Origin: Streptomonospora salina | GTDB lineage: Bacteria; Actinomycetota; Actinomycetes; Streptosporangiales; Streptosporangiaceae | Length of the DNA: 64,000 nucleotides | NCBI RefSeq assembly: GCF_014204715.1 | Contig: NZ_JACHLY010000001.1 | Span: 4,176,501 to 4,240,500 of the forward strand | Direction: 5' to 3' | Part shown: positions 59,894-64,000 of the stretch, in pieces | Position numbering within the stretch: the stretch's first letter is position 1 | Layout of the letters: each line of letters opens with the position of its first letter | Program-made: the position numbers and the translations under genes | Notes under the pieces: generated by a model | The model's database searches: none | The model's input: only the letters and a program-made list of their open reading frames with translations | What the model was told of the DNA's origin: nothing

Positions 59894-60681
59894 TGCTCAT
59901 CGGTGTCTGCTCGCTGGGCGGATCGCCCGGGGTGAGCACGCTCGCGCTGGCCATGGCCGCCGCCTGGCCCGAGGACCAGGACCGGCCGCTGCTGGTCGAG
60001 GCCGATGCCTCCGGCGGCGATGTGGCGGCCTGGCGCGGCCGCGGCAGCGAGGTGGGGCTGCTGTCACTGGCGGCTCAAGCCCGCAACCCCCGCGCGGACG
60101 GCGACGCCGTGGTGTGGGAGCACACCCAGCCGCTGCAAGGCGGCGTGCCCGCGGTGCTGGCGCCCGCGGCGCCGCATCGGGCCGAGCCGTGCCTGTGGCA
60201 GCTGACCCAGGCGGTGGAGGTGCTGCGCGCACCGGGCACGGCCCTGCTACTGGATCTGGGCCGGATGGCGCCGCGCTCCTACGGGGCGTGGCTGGCCGGG
60301 CGCACTGACGCGCTGGTGGTGCTCGCCTCCGCCGAGGTCGCCCAGATCCGGCGGGTGTGCGACTGCGCCGAGGTGTTGGCCGCACTGCCCGAGCGCGGCA
60401 CCCGCGTGGGCCTGGCCCTGGCCGGGGCCGGCATGGGCGGGGCCGAGGTCGCCGAGCAGACCGGCCTGCAGGTGTGGGGCCGTATCCCGCGCGATGCGGT
60501 CGCGGCCGACTACATCGCCGGGCAGCGGGAGGCCCGGCCCGCCCGGATGGGGCGGCGCCCGCTCCTGCGCGGCGCCGCCGCACTGGGCGAGCGCGCCCGC
60601 GGCGAGCACCGCACGCGCCAGCAGCGGATGCGCGAACTCATCGCCGCCGGCCAGGACCGCGCTTCGGGAGGCGACACGTGA
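59890..60681 (+). CDS. CpaE/TadZ-like ParA/MinD ATPase homologue
   Basis: 263 residues; GTG 59890 is adjacent to ATG 59893 (either may serve). VCSLGGSPGVSTLALAMAAA is a deviant Walker A (GGSPGVST, with Val in place of the usual Lys), RPLLVEADASGGDVAAWRGR the switch region and TALLLDLGRMAPRS the Walker B region. TadZ proteins localise the pilus machine. Loss of the Walker A lysine is common in this actinobacterial group and may mean no ATP hydrolysis. It overlaps the cpaF-like gene by 4 nt. Confidence 0.83.
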   Translation: MMLIGVCSLGGSPGVSTLALAMAAAWPEDQDRPLLVEADASGGDVAAWRGRGSEVGLLSLAAQARNPRADGDAVVWEHTQPLQGGVPAVLAPAAPHRAEPCLWQLTQAVEVLRAPGTALLLDLGRMAPRSYGAWLAGRTDALVVLASAEVAQIRRVCDCAEVLAALPERGTRVGLALAGAGMGGAEVAEQTGLQVWGRIPRDAVAADYIAGQREARPARMGRRPLLRGAAALGERARGEHRTRQQRMRELIAAGQDRASGGDT

Positions 60682-62039
60682 GCACACCACCCCACACGCC
60701 CGCGTCCTCGTCCGGCCAGTGGGAGCCGGTGGTGCGCGAACTGGCGGCCGAGGCCACCCGCCGGTTGCAGGAGGCCGCCCGCGCCGACGTGGCCGCCGAA
60801 CGGCCCATGGCCGCCGGGGACGCCTCCCACCGGCGCGCCCAGGACATCGTCGCCGCCCTGTTGGACGAGCGCGCCCGCCGGCAGCTGGCCGGGGGCCAGC
60901 CGGTCATGCCCGCCGAGGCGGAGGAGCAGGTGCGCCGCCAGGTGTTGGCCCGGGTGTCGGGGCTGGGCCCGCTGGAGGCGCTGCTGGCCGACGAGTCCGT
61001 GGAGAACATCACCTGCATCGGCGCCGACCGGGTGTGGGTGCGCCGCACCGGCGGGGTGCGCGAGCAGCACCCGCCGCTGGCCGACTCCGACGAGCAGCTG
61101 GTCGACCTCATCCGCCGCTTGGCCACCGAAGCCGAGTCCGGCGAGCGCCGGTGGGACGCCGCGGCGCCCATGCTCAACGTCGAACTGCCCGGCGGCGCCC
61201 GGCTGAACGCCGTCCTGGCGCTGTCGCGGCGCCCGTCGGTGACCATCCGCCGCCACCCCGTGGCCCATCTGGGCCTTGTGCGGCTGCGGCGGGCCGGCAT
61301 GGTCGAGGACACGGCCCACGACCTGCTGGCCGCAGCCGTGCGGGCGCGGCGCAACCTGGTGATCTCCGGGGCCACCAACGCGGGGAAAACCACCCTGCTG
61401 CGCGCTTTGGCCGATCACATCCCGCCCGAGGAGCGGCTGGTCACCATCGAGGACACCCTCGAACTCAACCTCGACCGCCTCGACGAGGGCCAGACCCATC
61501 CCGAGTGCGTGGCGCTGCAGGGGCGCCCGCCCAACATCGAGGGCCACGGCGAGGTGAGCCTGGCCGATCTGGTGCGCCAAGCGCTGCGGATGAGCCCGGA
61601 CCGGGTCATCGTGGGCGAGACCCGCGGGCCGGAGACCGTGGCTGTGCTGAACGCGATGAGCATGGGCACCGACGGGTCCATGACCACCCTGCACGCCAGC
61701 AGCAGCGCCGGGGTGTTCGCCAAGGTCGCCGCCTACACCGCCCAGTCCACCGAGCGCCTCAGCCTGGAGGCCTCGGGCCTGCTGGTGGCCGCCGCCGGCC
61801 CGCTGATCGTCCACATCAGCAACGGCGAGGCCGGGCGGATGGTCACCAGTGTGCGCGAGGTCGTGGGCGCCGAAGGCGGCCAGGTCAGCTCCAACGAGAT
61901 CTACGCCCGCGACCCGGCCACCGGAGAGGTGTCCGGGGCCGACCCGCCGAGTCCGGACACCGCGCAGGCGCTGCAGCGCGCCGGGTTCGATCCGGCCCGG
62001 CTGGTGGCGCCGGCCCCGGAGTGGGGGTGGGCCCGGTGA
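60678..62039 (+). CDS. TadA/CpaF-type secretion ATPase
   Basis: 453 residues from GTG 60678. Walker A ISGATNAGKTTLLRALADHI, Asp box TIEDTLELNLDRL, Walker B-type MSPDRVIVGETRGPETVAVL and His box GSMTTLHASSSAGVF, all in order. The N-terminal part has VSGLGPLEALLADESVENIT. This hexameric ATPase powers assembly of Tad/Flp pili or related secretion. It overlaps tadB by 4 nt. Confidence 0.94.
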   Translation: MSTPPHTPASSSGQWEPVVRELAAEATRRLQEAARADVAAERPMAAGDASHRRAQDIVAALLDERARRQLAGGQPVMPAEAEEQVRRQVLARVSGLGPLEALLADESVENITCIGADRVWVRRTGGVREQHPPLADSDEQLVDLIRRLATEAESGERRWDAAAPMLNVELPGGARLNAVLALSRRPSVTIRRHPVAHLGLVRLRRAGMVEDTAHDLLAAAVRARRNLVISGATNAGKTTLLRALADHIPPEERLVTIEDTLELNLDRLDEGQTHPECVALQGRPPNIEGHGEVSLADLVRQALRMSPDRVIVGETRGPETVAVLNAMSMGTDGSMTTLHASSSAGVFAKVAAYTAQSTERLSLEASGLLVAAAGPLIVHISNGEAGRMVTSVREVVGAEGGQVSSNEIYARDPATGEVSGADPPSPDTAQALQRAGFDPARLVAPAPEWGWAR

Positions 62040-62905
62040 GCACCGAACTCCTGCTGCGCGCCGCGGCCGGCGCCGCGATCGCCGCGGGCCTGCTCGCCGT
62101 CGCCGCCGCGGCCGGCGACCTGGGCACCCGAGCGCGCACGCGCATCGGACCGGCTCTGCGCACACCCGTCACACGCCGACTCGCCCTGGCCGCCGCGGTA
62201 GGGCTCGCTTCGGCGGCGGCCACGGGGTGGCCGGTGGCCGGGGCCCTGGCCGCGGCCGGGATGTGGTGGCTGCCGCCGGTGCTGGGCCCGGACCGCACCA
62301 CCGCGGCGGCCGTGGCGCGCATCGAAGCGGTGGCGTCCTGGGCCGAGATGCTGCGCGACATGATCGCCGGCGCCTCCGGGCTCTCCCACGCCATCGCCAC
62401 CAGCGCCCCCATCGCCCCCGAGGCGATCCGTCCCGCGGTGCATCGGCTGCAGGAAGACCTGCAGTCCCGCGACACCACACCGGAAGAGGCGTTGGAGGCC
62501 TTCGCCGCCGCGGCGGCGGTGCCCACCGGCGACCTGGTCGCCATCGCCCTGTCCCACGCCCACTCCGGCCAGACCGGCGACGTGGGCGCGGTGCTGGGCC
62601 GGTTGGCCGAGGCCGCCCGCGAACGCGCCGCGTCCCTGCAGCGGGTGGCCGCCGCCCGGGCGCGGCTGCGCACGTCGGTGCGCATCATCATCGCCACCAG
62701 CATCGCCCTGGCCCTGGGCCTGGTGCTGCTCGATCCCGACTTCCTCACCCCCTACGCCACCCCCACCGGGCAGCTGGTGCTGGCCGTGGCCGGTGCGATC
62801 TGGGCCGGGGCGCTGGTGTGGCTGCAGCGCATGGCCCGCCCCGACCTGGGCCGGCGCCTGCTCACGCCCCGCCCCGCCGCCGCACCGGCCGGGGAGGCGG
62901 CCTGA
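62036..62905 (+). CDS. TadB-like inner membrane protein
   Basis: 289 residues from GTG 62036 (GTGA overlap). Two N-terminal hydrophobic segments, then the T2SSF domain: VASWAEMLRDMIAGASGLSH, EEALEAFAAAAAVPTGDLVA, AEAARERAASLQRVAAARAR, and two C-terminal helices (IIIATSIALALGLVLLD, LVLAVAGAIWAGALVWL). Forms the platform with TadC on which the ATPase acts. Confidence 0.87.
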   Translation: MSTELLLRAAAGAAIAAGLLAVAAAAGDLGTRARTRIGPALRTPVTRRLALAAAVGLASAAATGWPVAGALAAAGMWWLPPVLGPDRTTAAAVARIEAVASWAEMLRDMIAGASGLSHAIATSAPIAPEAIRPAVHRLQEDLQSRDTTPEEALEAFAAAAAVPTGDLVAIALSHAHSGQTGDVGAVLGRLAEAARERAASLQRVAAARARLRTSVRIIIATSIALALGLVLLDPDFLTPYATPTGQLVLAVAGAIWAGALVWLQRMARPDLGRRLLTPRPAAAPAGEAA

Positions 62906-63810
62906 TGCTGGGGTTGCTGATGGCCGGGGCCGTGATCGGGACGGGCGCCCTCGTGCTCGCGTGGGGGCTGCGCAGGCCGAGCCTGGCCGAACGCCTCCAC
63001 ACCACCTCCGCCTCGGCCCCGGGCGCGACCGGTCCGTCCCGCCCGGCCGGGGCGTCGGAGCCGGCGCTGGTGCGGTGGGGGCGTCACGGCGCCCCGCTGC
63101 TGGCCGCCCTGGGGCTGCCCACCCGGCGCATCCGCCGCGACCTGGCCGCCACCGAGCGCGAGATCCAGCAGTATCTGGCGGAGAAGGCGGTGGCCGCCGT
63201 GGCCGCGGTGGCCGCCCCGCTGATCCTGGGCACCGCCCTCACCGCCCTGGGCACCGGCCTGCCCCCGGTCGCCGTGGTCCTGGGCGGGCTGTGCTGCGGA
63301 CTGGCGTGCTGGATGGCCCCGGATGCGGCCGTGCGCGCCAACGCCGCCACCCGGCGCGCCGAGCTGGCTGCGGCCACCAGCGTGCTCGCCGACCTGGTCG
63401 TCATCGCCCTGGCCGGGGGCGCCGGCGTCACCGGCGCCCTGTCACGCGCCGCCGCGGCCAGCCCCACCCGCGCGTTCGTGCGCATCCGCCTGGCGCTGCA
63501 CAGCGCCGCCCTGGGCCGGGTCCCCGCCTGGCGGGCGCTGGGCGAGCTGGCCGAGACCACCGGCGTCCAGGAGCTGGGCGAGATCGCCGCCTCGCTGCGC
63601 ATCGCCGGCACCGACGGGGCCCGGGTGCGCGCCTCCCTGGCCGCCAAAGCCGCCGCCCTGCGCGCCCGCGAATCCGCCGCGGCCGAAGCGCGCGCCCAGG
63701 CCGCCACCGAGCGGATGAGCCTGCCGGTGATGCTGCTGATCGCCGGGTTCCTGCTACTGATCGGCTACCCCGCCCTGGCGGCGGTGGCCGGTGGATTCAC
63801 CCCCACCTGA
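62905..63810 (+). CDS. TadC-like inner membrane protein
   Basis: 301 residues; ATG 62905 overlaps the tadB stop by one base (TGATG). N-terminal helix GLLMAGAVIGTGALVLAWGL, then TRRIRRDLAATEREIQQYLA, two helices, and the T2SSF domain DLVVIALAGGAGVTGALSRA, GRVPAWRALGELAETTGVQE, LGEIAASLRIAGTDGARVRA, with a final helix MSLPVMLLIAGFLLLIGYPA. Partner of the TadB-like protein. Confidence 0.87.
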   Translation: MLGLLMAGAVIGTGALVLAWGLRRPSLAERLHTTSASAPGATGPSRPAGASEPALVRWGRHGAPLLAALGLPTRRIRRDLAATEREIQQYLAEKAVAAVAAVAAPLILGTALTALGTGLPPVAVVLGGLCCGLACWMAPDAAVRANAATRRAELAAATSVLADLVVIALAGGAGVTGALSRAAAASPTRAFVRIRLALHSAALGRVPAWRALGELAETTGVQELGEIAASLRIAGTDGARVRASLAAKAAALRARESAAAEARAQAATERMSLPVMLLIAGFLLLIGYPALAAVAGGFTPT

Positions 63811-63825
63811 GAACGGAGGCCGTCC

Positions 63826-64000
63826 ATGCACCCCCCTGCGCCTTCTTCGCGCCCGCGCGGCCCGCCTGCGGCGCCGCGGCGACCGGGGCGACTTCTCGGC
63901 CCAGTACATCCTGCTGGCCGCGCTGGCGATCAGCGTGGCCGTGGCCATCAGCGCGATCCTGACCGAACTGTTCATCTCCGCCGCCGAATCGCTCGACCTG
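63826..64000 (+). CDS. Start of a Flp/TadE-like pilin gene, cut by window edge
   Basis: Frame 2 reads LRLLRARAARLRRRGDRGDF then SAQYILLAALAISVAVAISA and ILTELFISAAESLDL to the window end: a basic lead, a Gly-Asp junction and a hydrophobic helix as in class III prepilins. No start codon exists in that frame; ATG 63826 (with GGAGG upstream) is in frame 1. A run of six C at 63831-63836 separates them, and five C would join ATG to the pilin frame (MHPLRLLRARAARL). Either a frameshift, a sequencing error or an unusual start. Confidence 0.6.
   Translation, partial: MHPPAPSSRPRGPPAAPRRPGRLLGPVHPAGRAGDQRGRGHQRDPDRTVHLRRRIARP

Overview
The window is high-GC (about 70%) actinobacterial DNA. Codon use, GTG/TTG starts, 1-4 nt stop/start overlaps inside operons, actinobacterial IS families and the gene content (type I-E CRISPR-Cas, an FxLD-type lanthipeptide, actinobacterial conjugation and Tad genes) fit a filamentous actinomycete such as Nocardiopsis or Streptomonospora. 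That genus guess is inference. No rRNA or tRNA gene was recognised.

Layout. (1) 1-3505: right edge of what looks like a secondary-metabolite locus: type II thioesterase (cut by the window edge), aldo/keto reductase, small lipocalin-like protein and berberine-bridge-like FAD oxidoreductase, all on +. (2) 3534-10697: a graveyard of transposons: a decayed IS1380 transposase, an IS30 scrap, an IS5 copy (6529-7562) and an IS701 copy (7917-10697) that is itself split by an IS3 copy (8732-10036). Removing them in silico restores a two-gene minus-strand operon: a small membrane protein, then a pentapeptide-repeat protein. (3) 11147-21530: a complete type I-E system, cas3-cse1-cse2-cas7-cas5-cas6e-cas1-cas2, a 65-bp leader and an array of 17 repeats and 16 spacers with an exact 61-bp period. 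(4) 21714-33515: an ATPase-fold regulator, a small partner, a sigma-like HTH protein and a conjugation/type IV secretion-like operon (pilin-like, VirB6-like, PrgI-like, VirB4-like and VirD4-like proteins, replication-relaxation protein, NlpC/P60 hydrolase). It is followed by decayed second copies of the NlpC/P60 and PrgI genes and a dctA remnant with an intact-looking terminator (33847-35250).

(5) 35381-43355: a redox/regulatory island: two paralogous TetR regulators, nitroreductase, DHA2-type MFS pump, LLM flavin monooxygenase whose flavin-reductase partner has decayed, and SMP-30-like hydrolase. A shared 15-bp operator, CGGAKGNNNCCTCCG, lies upstream of both TetR genes and of the monooxygenase. 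(6) 43503-44866: fragments (IS982 end, CHAT-domain end, frameshifted DnaQ-like exonuclease). (7) 57211 down to 45209, all on the minus strand: flavoprotein, Xre-type regulator, two small unknowns, a pair of P450s (one lacking the ExxR arginine), a SAM methyltransferase, an FxLD-like lanthipeptide precursor, LanB, LanC and a PIMT-like methyltransferase. The last four form a recognisable class I lanthipeptide pathway. (8) 57725-64000: a plus-strand Tad/Flp-pilus-like operon: lipoprotein, secreted protein, SAF/CpaB, CpaE-like, CpaF/TadA, TadB, TadC and the start of a pilin-like gene.

The most rewarding places for a second look are the lanthipeptide cluster with its palindrome between precursor and LanB, the TetR/monooxygenase operator set, the degenerate P450 and the reconstructed IS-disrupted operon.
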